Assembly (NCBI RefSeq): GCF_017695975.1
Contig: NZ_JAAORN010000002.1
Span: forward strand, 124,001-188,000
DNA: 64,000 bases
From: Prochlorococcus marinus CUG1417
GTDB lineage: Bacteria; Cyanobacteriota; Cyanobacteriia; PCC-6307; Cyanobiaceae
Direction of reading: 5' to 3'
The notes below the pieces were generated by a model. That model searched no databases. It saw nothing but the letters and a program-made list of their open reading frames with translations, and had not been told where the DNA came from. The position numbers were made by a program, and so were the translations under genes. Shown one piece after another: positions 36,749 through 45,071 of the stretch; position 1 is the stretch's first letter; each line of letters opens with the position of its first letter.

Positions 36749-37915
36749 CTATTCTTTTATGTAATGTATTTTTTTCTGTATGGTAGTTTTACAAGTAGCT
36801 AAATAATTTGCAATCTTTTTACCAGATTTTCCGTCCCCTACAATAGTAGATTTTTTATATTTCCCATGTTTTATCTGATAATTTATAGCTTCATATATAT
36901 TATTACTATCATGATTTACATCAATTACATTATCACTTTTTTCTCTTCCTTCTTGTCTTGAACCAATATTTACACAAGGTGTTCCTAAGAAAGCACACTC
37001 TCTAAGTCCTGATGAAGAATTTCCAACAATACATTTCGCATTTGCCAATAAACATATATAATCCTCAGGTGAAAAATTTCTATAAAATCTCATATTTATA
37101 GTATTATTTTTCTCTCTGAATGATCTTATCCCTTTAGAGACATCATCTGAACCCGCATCAACATTTGGCCAAAGCCAAATAATTTGCATTCCCTTCTGGG
37201 CATGCTTAAAAGCAGCACTTAAAGTGTGATTAATTTGAGCAAATCCCTCTCCGTATTCTGTAGTAATTGGATGTTGTAGTACTACTATAAAGTCCTTATC
37301 TGGGTCAATCTCTTCACCAACTCCCCCATATTTTTTAAAAATTTCAGGGTCTAATTTCAGATCAGATTCTGCGACCAAGTCAATTGCTGGACAACCGGTT
37401 AAGTAAACTGAACTAGGATCTTCACCTAATCGTAAAATAAAATCTTTTGCTCTTTCCGTTGCCGGGAAATGAATATGAGCTAATTTTGTTATTGCATGTC
37501 TAACTGATTCATCAATAGAACCGGTTACTTCACCACCCTGAGTATGAGCAAGAGGAATATTCATATAACTTGATGCGATTGCAGTGGCAAGAGTTTCAAA
37601 TCTATCAGCAACTGTCAATACAATATCGGGTTTTAAATTTTCAAAATGCGTAGCTAATTCAATAATCGCCAAACCAGTAGATTTAGCCATTGTTGTTGGA
37701 TTTTCGCCTTCTATTATTGATGATACAGTTGCTAATTCTTTAAAACCATCTGCACGTATATTATTAATTGCCGAACCGAATCTTGTTAGTAGAGCTGATG
37801 AACCAACTATTAACTGTAATTCTAAGAGAGGATGTTTATCAATTTCTCTCATTACTGTTTTTATTCGACCATAGTTAGCTCTACTATGAACAGCTATACA
37901 AACCTTTCTTTTCAT
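36749..37915 (-). CDS. neuC: Hydrolysing UDP-GlcNAc 2-epimerase (NeuC/LegG family)
   Basis: 388 residues, the normal NeuC length. VCIAVHSRANYGRIKTVM opens the GT-B-like fold. ADRFETLATAIASSYMNIPL and HTQGGEVTGSIDESVRHAI are the conserved R/E/H active-site segments of the hydrolysing group. NSSSGLRECAFLGTPCVNIG is the C-terminal UDP-binding part. NeuC converts UDP-GlcNAc to ManNAc plus UDP, the precursor for NeuB; LegG does the same with the 2,4-diacetamido sugar. The ATG overlaps the neuB stop by four bases (37912-37915). It is clearly distinct from the two WecB-type epimerases at 53341 and 60879. Confidence 0.9.
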   Translation of the reverse strand: MKRKVCIAVHSRANYGRIKTVMREIDKHPLLELQLIVGSSALLTRFGSAINNIRADGFKELATVSSIIEGENPTTMAKSTGLAIIELATHFENLKPDIVLTVADRFETLATAIASSYMNIPLAHTQGGEVTGSIDESVRHAITKLAHIHFPATERAKDFILRLGEDPSSVYLTGCPAIDLVAESDLKLDPEIFKKYGGVGEEIDPDKDFIVVLQHPITTEYGEGFAQINHTLSAAFKHAQKGMQIIWLWPNVDAGSDDVSKGIRSFREKNNTINMRFYRNFSPEDYICLLANAKCIVGNSSSGLRECAFLGTPCVNIGSRQEGREKSDNVIDVNHDSNNIYEAINYQIKHGKYKKSTIVGDGKSGKKIANYLATCKTTIQKKIHYIKE

Positions 37916-38943
37916 TCAATCTCTTCTAATTTTAAAAGTCTGTTTATTTTAACATTGGTTTTTAATTTCTTCCCTATGAGTTTATGAAGATCTTGAATTG
38001 GGACCCCAGAACCAGGTTTTTTTAGAGAAAGATCTTTTTCATTAATTATGTGACCTTTTTCAAAATCACCATTGTATGTAAGACTTTTACCAAAAAGTTT
38101 TTTTTGTTTATTAAGATCCTTAGCTATAAGATCTTTATTGATTGGATTTAATCTCATAATTTCTAAGTCTTTTGAAAAACTAACAATTGATTCTATTTCT
38201 TCTAAAGTTAAAGAGGATGATACATCTGGACCAAACATTCTTTTATCGAATGTGGCATGGACTTCAATAATGTTAAAACCATTTGCTAATGCTGCTAGAG
38301 AAGGAGATATTGATCCAGAATGGTCAGATAATCCGACCCTACAATTATATTTTTTTTTAAAATCATGCAGAATGTTTAGACCAACTTCTGCCAAATTAGT
38401 TGGATACTTACTTGTGCACTGCATCAAACAAAAATTACTTTTCTCTTTTTTTAGTAATTTTATTAATTGATCTATTTCAGCCCAACTACTCATCCCAGTA
38501 CTTATTATCATAGGCATTTCTAATTTTAATAATGATCTAAAAATACCATTGATAGAAATGTCACCAGAACCTATCTTCCAACCTTCTACCCCAATATCTT
38601 TTAGTAATTTTACTGCCGCTAAAGAAAAAGGTGTACTTAAAAATAATATTTTTTTTTCATCAGCATGTTTTTTTAATTCTAACCATTCTTTCTTAGTAAA
38701 CTCCATTCTTTTCCAATATTCATATCTACTTTTATCTTGATATGAGAAATTTACTCTAAATTCATCATCAAATGATGACTCTTCTGCTGCTATATGAGTT
38801 TGAAACTTAATTGCGTTTACCCCTGCATCTGCACACGCATCAATATATGCATGAGCCATACCAAGAGATCCATCATGGTTTTGACCAATCTCTGCAATTA
38901 TTAACGATTTAGATTCTATAGATAAGATTTCGTCTAATTTCAT
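37912..38943 (-). CDS. neuB: Sialic acid synthase (N-acetylneuraminate synthase family)
   Basis: 343 residues. IIAEIGQNHDGSLGMAHAYI is the NeuB start motif, and AGVNAIKFQTH, WKIGSGD, MIISTGMS, LMQCTSKYPT and VGLSDHSG form the barrel active site in the right order. The C-terminus FGKSLTYNGDFEKGHIIN and LKKPGSGVP is the antifreeze-like SAF domain. The enzyme condenses phosphoenolpyruvate with ManNAc (or the legionaminate precursor) to a nonulosonic acid. It is the first gene of the neuB-neuC-neuA-GT operon. A TATAAT on its strand at 39007-39002 lies about 60 bases before the ATG. Confidence 0.92.
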   Translation of the reverse strand: MKLDEILSIESKSLIIAEIGQNHDGSLGMAHAYIDACADAGVNAIKFQTHIAAEESSFDDEFRVNFSYQDKSRYEYWKRMEFTKKEWLELKKHADEKKILFLSTPFSLAAVKLLKDIGVEGWKIGSGDISINGIFRSLLKLEMPMIISTGMSSWAEIDQLIKLLKKEKSNFCLMQCTSKYPTNLAEVGLNILHDFKKKYNCRVGLSDHSGSISPSLAALANGFNIIEVHATFDKRMFGPDVSSSLTLEEIESIVSFSKDLEIMRLNPINKDLIAKDLNKQKKLFGKSLTYNGDFEKGHIINEKDLSLKKPGSGVPIQDLHKLIGKKLKTNVKINRLLKLEEIE

Positions 38944-39259
38944 TGCAAAAATTCAATCACCCTCTAAATTAAAACATAATATCACCTAAGGTAATCTAGA
39001 AATTATAAAACTACTAAAAAATGTAGGTTAGTAATTACTGATTATGATATTTTTATAAAAGAATATTATTATGGTCAATCATTTATAACGCTCAAATTCA
39101 TAAAATATAGATGGTAAAAATTAACGAAAATTAGAATATTTTTATTGATCTTGATTACTTCAAAATAGAAATAAGTTTTACCAATTCCCTACAAAGGATT
39201 AAGAAAAAACTGCTTAATTTCAGAACATTTTGAAAATCTTATATTAAGCAAGATTTTAC
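38944..39259. other. Spacer upstream of neuB
   Basis: 316 AT-rich bases between the neuB start and the stop of the rfbC-like gene, both on the minus strand. I find no supportable coding frame. A minus-strand TATAAT at 39007-39002 could serve neuB, but no good -35 box accompanies it. No strong hairpin was recognised at the end of the rfbC-like gene. Confidence 0.5.
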
Positions 39260-39847
39260 TTATTCTTGAGTATTGAAATCAAATAACTCAATACCTTTAA
39301 AATTTCTATCTTTGATAAATTTTCTTTTTTTATCATTTTCGGATAGTAATGAACATGGTAAGGGCCAATTTATATTTATTGCAGGATCAAATGGATTAAT
39401 TCCATTATCATGTTCAGGAGAAAATTTTTCAGTTACGAAATAAATTATTTCAGTATCATTTTCCAATGTTTGAAAACCATGAGCAAAACCTTCAGGTATG
39501 ACAAGAAATTTTTTATTTTCTGGTGTAAGTATTTGCGAAAAATATTTTAAATAAGTTTCTGAACCTTTTCTTAAGTCTATTGCTACATCAAATAAAGAAC
39601 CATTACAACAAGAAACAATTTTTGTCTCGGCGTATGGATAAAGCTGAAAATGACACCCCCTAACAGTACCTTTTAATTTTGATAAAGACCGATTAATTTG
39701 AGAAATATTTTTTTTTAAATTGAAATTTTCTTTAAATTCATCAATACAGAATACTCTTTCAAAATATCCTCTTTCATCTTTTTTTGATATTATTTCTCCT
39801 TGCAACAAATCGTTGATAGGAGTCTTATTTATTAAGAAATTTTTCAC
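39260..39847 (-). CDS. rfbC: dTDP-4-dehydrorhamnose 3,5-epimerase-like protein (RfbC/RmlC family)
   Basis: 195-residue cupin of RmlC length. GTVRGCHFQLYPYAETKIVS has the conserved R-G-x-H-x-Q catalytic histidine and the following lysine. VAIDLRKGSETYLKYF, PEGFAHGFQTLE and EIIYFVTEKFSPEHDNGI are standard. The start is GTG at 39847, ten bases after the rfbG stop, so rfbG and this gene are an operon. Next to rfbG its substrate is more likely a CDP-4-keto-6-deoxyglucose than a dTDP-sugar; this is inference from context. No rmlA, rmlB or rmlD occurs in the window. Confidence 0.85.
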   Translation of the reverse strand: MKNFLINKTPINDLLQGEIISKKDERGYFERVFCIDEFKENFNLKKNISQINRSLSKLKGTVRGCHFQLYPYAETKIVSCCNGSLFDVAIDLRKGSETYLKYFSQILTPENKKFLVIPEGFAHGFQTLENDTEIIYFVTEKFSPEHDNGINPFDPAININWPLPCSLLSENDKKRKFIKDRNFKGIELFDFNTQE

Positions 39848-39857
39848 AGAGATTTAA

Positions 39858-40976
39858 CTAAAAATTTTCATTATTATACTCCCTTATATTTTCTGAACAT
39901 TTAATAAAAGGGCTAGCCCCTTTATTGACTTCAAAGTACCAATCAGATGTTTTTTTTATAGTTTTTTGAAAGTCCCACTTTGCACGCCAGCCTAAATATT
40001 TAATTGCTTTGTCACTTATCAGATTCAGTGTATTTGCTTCATGGTATTCAGAAATGCCAGTATCAATTTCGTAACTTCCATCCCAAAAAATTAAAAATTC
40101 CTTAACTAAATCTTCAACTGTTTTAGAGGAACTAATATTTGGTCCAAAATTAAAAGAACTTGCATAGAGTTGTTTGTCTTCTTTTTTATTAAATTGACAT
40201 TCATGTAATTTTTTAGCTAAACATAAATATCCATATAATGGATCTAAAACATGTTGCCAAGGTCTTATTGATTTAGGATTTCTTATGAGAATATTTTTTT
40301 GTAATGATAATGATCTAACAATATCTGGTACCAGTCTATCTTTAGCCCAATCTCCTCCTCCAATAACGTTGCCTGCTCTTGCAGTTGCTATTAACAGGTT
40401 TGAATTTTGATAATTATGATTACCACAAAAACTTTCTCTATAACTAGAAATTGCAATTTCCATAGCTGCCTTACTTGCACTATATGGATCGAGACCGCCT
40501 AGTTCATCATTTTCTCTATAACCATAAAACCACTCTTTATTTTTATAAACCTTATCAGTAGTTATAAAAACAGCAGAACATTTATTATTAAGACTTTTCA
40601 AACACTCTAATAAATTTAAACTACCCATGACATTTGTATTCCAAGTTTTCAAAGGATCCTTATAACTATTTAGTACTAAGGGCTCTGCTGCCAAATGAAA
40701 AACAATTTCAGGATTTACATTTTCTACAAATTTTTTTAGAGAATTAAAATTATTTATATCTCCCTCATTATGATTTAAATTTCCTGACAAATTTTTTAAA
40801 TTTTGATTATTCTCAAGAAAAAGATCTTTAAAAAATTTTTGTTCATTATTTAATTCTAATGAATATCCATTTACTTCTGCTCCAAGCATTAATAACCACA
40901 AAGTTAACCAGCTGCCCTTAAATCCTGTATGACCAGTAATCAAAACATTTTTTTTTTGCCAGAAATTGTTATTCAT
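39858..40976 (-). CDS. rfbG: CDP-glucose 4,6-dehydratase
   Basis: 372 residues from the ATG at 40976 (MNNNFWQKKNVLITGHTGF), which matches the usual RfbG N-terminus; an ATG at 41012 would add 12 residues. ITGHTGFKGSWLTLWLL is the distinctive RfbG NAD loop. VFITTDKVYKNKEWFYGYRE and LDPYSASKAAMEIA give the active-site Thr/Asp/Lys and Tyr-x3-Lys. ARAGNVIGGGDWAKDRLVPD is diagnostic. It forms CDP-4-keto-6-deoxyglucose from CDP-glucose, which would come from rfbF at 12144. No rfbH (CDP-4-keto-6-deoxyglucose 3-dehydrase) was found. Confidence 0.93.
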   Translation of the reverse strand: MNNNFWQKKNVLITGHTGFKGSWLTLWLLMLGAEVNGYSLELNNEQKFFKDLFLENNQNLKNLSGNLNHNEGDINNFNSLKKFVENVNPEIVFHLAAEPLVLNSYKDPLKTWNTNVMGSLNLLECLKSLNNKCSAVFITTDKVYKNKEWFYGYRENDELGGLDPYSASKAAMEIAISSYRESFCGNHNYQNSNLLIATARAGNVIGGGDWAKDRLVPDIVRSLSLQKNILIRNPKSIRPWQHVLDPLYGYLCLAKKLHECQFNKKEDKQLYASSFNFGPNISSSKTVEDLVKEFLIFWDGSYEIDTGISEYHEANTLNLISDKAIKYLGWRAKWDFQKTIKKTSDWYFEVNKGASPFIKCSENIREYNNENF

Positions 40977-41404
40977 TAAATTTATTAATTTTAAGGTAGA
41001 AATTTTTATCAAATCATTACAAATAAGATTTTCAAAAAATTAAATACTTTAGATAAATATTAAATATATAGATATAAAGATAACACAAACTCAAGTAGAT
41101 GAATTTTAATCTGAAATTTCTTAAAATGTAAATTTTTAAATCTAAATATTTATAAATTTATTTTTCTAATTTTTTAAATATTAGACATATAAATTTAAAG
41201 AAAGAAATTTTGTAGATTTACTCATATTTAATTGTGAAATTGATCTGAGTTTCTTTTTTTAAACTATTTAATTATAATTATAATGATTTAACATAAATCA
41301 TAGATTCATATAATAAATGATATTTTTGGATAATTTCTTTATAATATGAAAATTGAAACCTGAAGATTATAATCTGTTTTAAAGAGTATCTTAAAATAAA
41401 TTGT
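40977..41404. other. Divergent AT-rich spacer between rfbG and an orphan glycosyltransferase-like gene
   Basis: 428 bases, nearly all A/T. Two plus-strand TATAAT hexamers, at 41340-41345 and 41368-41373, lie 32-65 bases before the plus-strand ATG at 41405; neither has a clear -35 box. A 66-codon minus-strand frame ending here is antisense to the next gene and is not supported. Nothing else was recognised. Confidence 0.5.
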
Positions 41405-42256
41405 ATGAACTCTAAATTGAAGAATAATTTAAATAAAGATTTATTAGTTGCATGTGTTTTTGGGGTTAAATTTTCCAAATTATATCCAGCACTAGATAAC
41501 TATAGATGTGTTTTATTTTCTAACAATATAAAATTAAAAAAAGAGGCTCTGAAAAAAGGTTGGGAATTTGAATTTGTTGATAAATTTGAATTATCGAAAG
41601 ACCATCTTTTATCGTCTCTTCAATCGAAATATATTAAATTTCTTCAATTTCTAGATGATTATCCAGCTTATAAAAAATACAGATCTATTACTTATATAGA
41701 CCATACTATTAAAATTACAAAAGAAGAATCTAAAAGGTTAAAAGCTTTGTTTAATAAAAATAAAAGAATTTTTATGATTAGTTCGCGAAAGGGACATCTT
41801 GCAACTGAAACCCTAGATAAAGCATCTAAAAGTCATCAACGTTATAGAAACTCTTATAAACAAACTAAAGATTGGATCAATTATCAATTAAGTCACAAAA
41901 ATATTCCTAGTCCACCTCAAGAATATGCTACAGGTTTCATAATGTATAAAGACTTTAAAAAGTTAATACCATTTCTAAAAAATGTTTATGAAACTTTATG
42001 GCATTTACGTCAGCCACATTGTCAAACAATTTGGTCTGTTTTAGTACAATGGCATTTAGACGATCTTCAATATATTTATTGGAATGATACAAGCATAAAA
42101 AAAAGAACTCCTTTACCATTAGATCAAGATATAAAAAGGTTTATAAGAGAAAATTTAAGATCAATATTAAAACCTTTCTTAGAATTTTTTGGAATAGATT
42201 ATGAAAAATTCAGAAAAGAATATGTTCTGAAGTTATTTGGCGCAGGTATTCGTTAA
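41405..42256 (+). CDS. Uncharacterised protein, possibly glycosyltransferase-like (DUF616/TOD1-type resemblance)
   Basis: 283 residues that I do not recognise securely. It opens LLVACVFGVKFSKLYPALD, a first strand like a GT-A protein. YRSITYIDHTIKI near 98-110 may hold a donor/metal site (D-H). RKGHLATETLDKASKSHQRY, the EYATGFIMYKDFKKL segment and QPHCQTIWSVLVQWHLDD resemble the HP-like, glycine-rich and D-Q parts of DUF616/TOD1-type glycosyltransferases. No membrane helix or signal peptide is visible. It is transcribed alone between two AT-rich spacers (428 and 91 bases), which suggests a separately acquired gene. A surface-glycan role rests on context. Confidence 0.5.
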   Translation: MNSKLKNNLNKDLLVACVFGVKFSKLYPALDNYRCVLFSNNIKLKKEALKKGWEFEFVDKFELSKDHLLSSLQSKYIKFLQFLDDYPAYKKYRSITYIDHTIKITKEESKRLKALFNKNKRIFMISSRKGHLATETLDKASKSHQRYRNSYKQTKDWINYQLSHKNIPSPPQEYATGFIMYKDFKKLIPFLKNVYETLWHLRQPHCQTIWSVLVQWHLDDLQYIYWNDTSIKKRTPLPLDQDIKRFIRENLRSILKPFLEFFGIDYEKFRKEYVLKLFGAGIR

Positions 42257-42347
42257 AAGTAATAAATTATAATTTTTTTTAAACTAACAAAATTATTTTT
42301 GGATTGACTATAAAAATCACAAAAATTTCTTAATAATATTAATATAA

Positions 42348-43217
42348 TTATTTTTTAATACAAAATAATTTTGATAAAAATATGACTAAGGAATTAAGAC
42401 TATAAATCATTTTTATTTTTATTATGTGAAAGATGATTTTTTTAGAGTATATCCTTACTAATTTACTAGTAAAATAACCTTTTTTAAAAATCCCTAAATT
42501 TTCTGGGAAAATATAATTTGCATAGATATCTAAATTACAAAATTTTTTTTGATTTATTTCAAAAGGAGAAATTTCAAAAAATATATCGTAATTGTTTAAA
42601 TTATAATTTTTATCCCACGTCCAACAATTATATTTAATATAAATTTTTTTTATTGTTTGATATATGGATTTATTTACTGGAAATTTCAGAGAAGATTTTA
42701 CTGAGGTTAGTTTAGATTTCATATAATCATAATTTTTACCTGAAAAACTACCAAATATAAATATCTTATAATTGTAAATTTCGGCTAGATTTTTTATAAC
42801 ATTAAAAACTTGAATATGATCAACATTGCCATATTCCCCCCACGGAGAATGAGTGTATATAGTGTCTATATTTAAAATATGAGTAACCAGGGATTTTTTT
42901 ATTTCAAGAAAACTTTTCTTATACTCGTCTTGATTTTTTTTACCTTTAATTCCATAGATAGTCTCATATTTTTTTTCATAATTTACTTTCTGATTATTTA
43001 TTGAAGCCTCATCAATATTTAGAAAGTGGACATTTTTTAAAGGATATTCTAATTGTAATCTAGATCTAGATGATGAAAGTTTTTCATTCGAAGCAAGGTC
43101 ATTAAAACAAATAATTATTTTTTCTGCATTTTCTAAAATTGAACTTGCCCACAATATTTCATCATCTGGATGAGCGACTACAACCGCATACTTCTTACCA
43201 ATTAGAGAATTAGTCAC
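42348..43217 (-). CDS. PIG-L/LmbE family deacetylase
   Basis: 289 residues. AVVVAHPDDEILWASSILEN near residues 11-30 carries the zinc-binding H-P-D-D motif, and WGEYGNVDHIQVF near 125-137 supplies the second H-x-x-H-like zinc site. SHPW-type context is here THSPWGEYGN. The family removes N-acetyl groups from GlcNAc-containing lipids or sugars. The start is GTG at 43217; no ATG lies near the conserved start. A methyltransferase-like gene is 24 bases upstream on the same strand. Substrate unknown, likely a HexNAc in the surface glycan. The C-terminal 50 residues are hydrophobic and basic. Confidence 0.82.
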   Translation of the reverse strand: MTNSLIGKKYAVVVAHPDDEILWASSILENAEKIIICFNDLASNEKLSSSRSRLQLEYPLKNVHFLNIDEASINNQKVNYEKKYETIYGIKGKKNQDEYKKSFLEIKKSLVTHILNIDTIYTHSPWGEYGNVDHIQVFNVIKNLAEIYNYKIFIFGSFSGKNYDYMKSKLTSVKSSLKFPVNKSIYQTIKKIYIKYNCWTWDKNYNLNNYDIFFEISPFEINQKKFCNLDIYANYIFPENLGIFKKGYFTSKLVRIYSKKIIFHIIKIKMIYSLNSLVIFLSKLFCIKK

Positions 43218-43241
43218 AAATAAGTTACTTAAAGACTAAAA

Positions 43242-43829
43242 TTAAATTTTTTTTAAAAAAATAAAAGTATGTTTATTTATATTATCAACCATCATTCTTG
43301 ACTTATTTAGCATCTCATTATTAGGAATAAATTCAGAAAATTTATCATAAAAATTATTTTTTGGCATATCAAACAGTAGCAACTCGGAAGTATCATTAAA
43401 GCCTAATATTAATATACCATTTTCATTTAAAATTGAATAAATTTCATTTAAAACTTTTTTAAATTGACTTAACTTATCTACTCCAAAACCAATCAATCCA
43501 TTAGCAATAACTACATCAAATTTGAATTTATATATTTTTGAAAGTCTTTCTGCAGAATCAGTAATATGTTTTCCCTTATTGCCATATCTCCTTTTATTTG
43601 GATTTATATCGATAGTATAAACATCAAATAATAATTGATCGTAATAATGTTTTGTGTAAATATCAACCCCAATAAAAAGTAATTTTCTAGAAGAATTTAG
43701 ATAATCAAAAATAAATTTCTCAAGAAAAAATCTATCCTTGGTTTTCTTTGGGAACCTAAATCCAAATATAACTAAAAATTCTTGTATATATCTTTTAATT
43801 TTTCTGAATTTTTTTTGAAAATTAATCAC
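43242..43829 (-). CDS. SAM-dependent methyltransferase-like protein
   Basis: 195 residues. KLLFIGVDIYTKHYYD takes the place of the SAM-loop strand, YTIDINPNKRRYG gives the acidic ribose-binding strand, FDVVIANGLIGFGVD is motif post-I, and LNENGILILGFN is the usual L-x-x-G-G/x-L-L-I strand. The glycine loop is atypical (F-I-G-V-D), so activity is uncertain. The start is GTG at 43829. It precedes the PIG-L gene by 24 bases. It may act as a methyltransferase on the same sugar, or be a degenerate member. Confidence 0.68.
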   Translation of the reverse strand: MINFQKKFRKIKRYIQEFLVIFGFRFPKKTKDRFFLEKFIFDYLNSSRKLLFIGVDIYTKHYYDQLLFDVYTIDINPNKRRYGNKGKHITDSAERLSKIYKFKFDVVIANGLIGFGVDKLSQFKKVLNEIYSILNENGILILGFNDTSELLLFDMPKNNFYDKFSEFIPNNEMLNKSRMMVDNINKHTFIFLKKI

Positions 43830-44127
43830 AGAATTTTTTTTTTCATTTTTATATTACCTTAATTAAGGTTTAATTTATAGATAAATGTAATCTATGAATA
43901 ATTAAAAAAAAAATTAAGTAAAGCAAAAACTTTATTTTCTAGAAATTCTATAGTAAAAATTTTTTCTTAATTTGCAATTATAAATAAATATTTATTTTTG
44001 GTCCTTATGATAAAAAAAGTAAAAAATATAAAATTTTTCAAATTAAGATTTTCAAAATATTACAGTAGACTTAAATAATAAATTAATTTTAGAAATTTTT
44101 TTATTAGATTATTTTTTTTGTTAGTAA

Positions 44128-45060
44128 TCAATCTCTAGTTAAATTTTTTGCCTTAAAAATGTATATTATTAATTCTCTGAAAAAACCAATTAACGATGCA
44201 GAGATGATAAAAGGTAGCAATAAGAAATTGAAGCTTATTGCTTTAAAAATGTAAAGAAAATGAACATTAATCCTTCTAAGTAAAGTTCTTAATTTGTCTT
44301 TGATACCTCGAGATAGAGCATTCTTATAAAATTTTGATGTATAGTTGTGGCAAATCCAAGTCGCATTATTACTGAAACTTATTCTCCCTAAAAGAATAAT
44401 ATCAAAAAGTATTAAATAACAAAAGTTCGAAATTATTGATCGATTGGGAGGGAAATAACCTGTAAATCGACATTGTCTTAATTTATCAATACGATGTAAT
44501 CCATAAAAAGCACTATCATCATCAGCAAAGATAACAAAATATAACAAACGAAGAATAATATTTTTCATATCTGGACGGACTTGTTTCCTAAAAAAACCCT
44601 CATTTGGATTGAGCATATCCTTCCACCTTCCCATAGCAGTAACGGTACTTAGATCAGAATCTAATAATTGAACTAGCTCTTGAAGATAATTTGGAGAAAT
44701 CTCATCGTCATCAGAAAGCCACATAAAGTATTCTGTATTGGCAACCGATAAAACAAACTTGAAATTATTAAGAGATCCAATATTTTTCTCCTGAGAGATA
44801 AGAAAGACTTCAGGAAGATGATGCGAATAATCTTTTATAGCTTGATGAGTATTTTTATCAAATCCAGCGTTATCAGATACAACTAAGACAAAATTACGAT
44901 AAGTCTGAGAAGCTACAGAAGCCAATGCACGTCTTATAAGATGAGGACGGGCAAAAGTTGGCATTCCAATAGTAACCCGGGGAGTTACATCTTCATTTTT
45001 TTTATAAAAAGATATTTGGTCTTTTGCTATAGGGAGTTGAGTGTTCCAATTTAAATCCAT
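44128..45060 (-). CDS. Glycosyltransferase family 2
   Basis: 310 residues. PRVTIGMPTFARPHLIRRAL and VVSDNAGFDKNT form the GT-A donor site, and YFMWLSDDDEISPNYLQEL carries the D-D-D metal/nucleotide motif near residue 116. Hydrophobic segments around 195-215 and 265-300 suggest membrane contact. Base composition is unlike the neighbours: the 60-base line at 44941 is 26/60 G+C, against 9/60 in the line at 42541. Together with the next gene it looks recently acquired. It lies 11 bases after the epimerase gene and is probably co-transcribed with it. Sugar unknown. Confidence 0.87.
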   Translation of the reverse strand: MDLNWNTQLPIAKDQISFYKKNEDVTPRVTIGMPTFARPHLIRRALASVASQTYRNFVLVVSDNAGFDKNTHQAIKDYSHHLPEVFLISQEKNIGSLNNFKFVLSVANTEYFMWLSDDDEISPNYLQELVQLLDSDLSTVTAMGRWKDMLNPNEGFFRKQVRPDMKNIILRLLYFVIFADDDSAFYGLHRIDKLRQCRFTGYFPPNRSIISNFCYLILFDIILLGRISFSNNATWICHNYTSKFYKNALSRGIKDKLRTLLRRINVHFLYIFKAISFNFLLLPFIISASLIGFFRELIIYIFKAKNLTRD

Positions 45061-45071
45061 TCTTGAGAATT

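Noticed and set aside
38072-38470. 132-codon frame antisense to neuB
   Set aside because: neuB is unmistakable on the other strand; this is a shadow frame.
36049-38943. Legionaminic or pseudaminic acid operon
   Set aside because: The enzymes could belong to either pathway, but the required dehydratase, aminotransferase and acetyltransferase genes are absent, so the neuraminic-acid reading is simpler.
41278-41478. 66-codon minus-strand frame
   Set aside because: It is antisense to the start of the gene at 41405, low in complexity, and resembles no protein.
42331-42351. AATAAT...ATTATT palindrome at convergent gene ends
   Set aside because: Only A/T pairs; such pairing is common throughout this spacer and gives no reliable terminator.
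44007-44081. Small plus-strand frame (about 23 codons, Lys/Phe-rich) in the 298-base spacer 43830-44127
   Set aside because: It has no ribosome-binding signal or recognisable product; in A/T-rich DNA such frames are expected by chance. Nothing else was found in this spacer.
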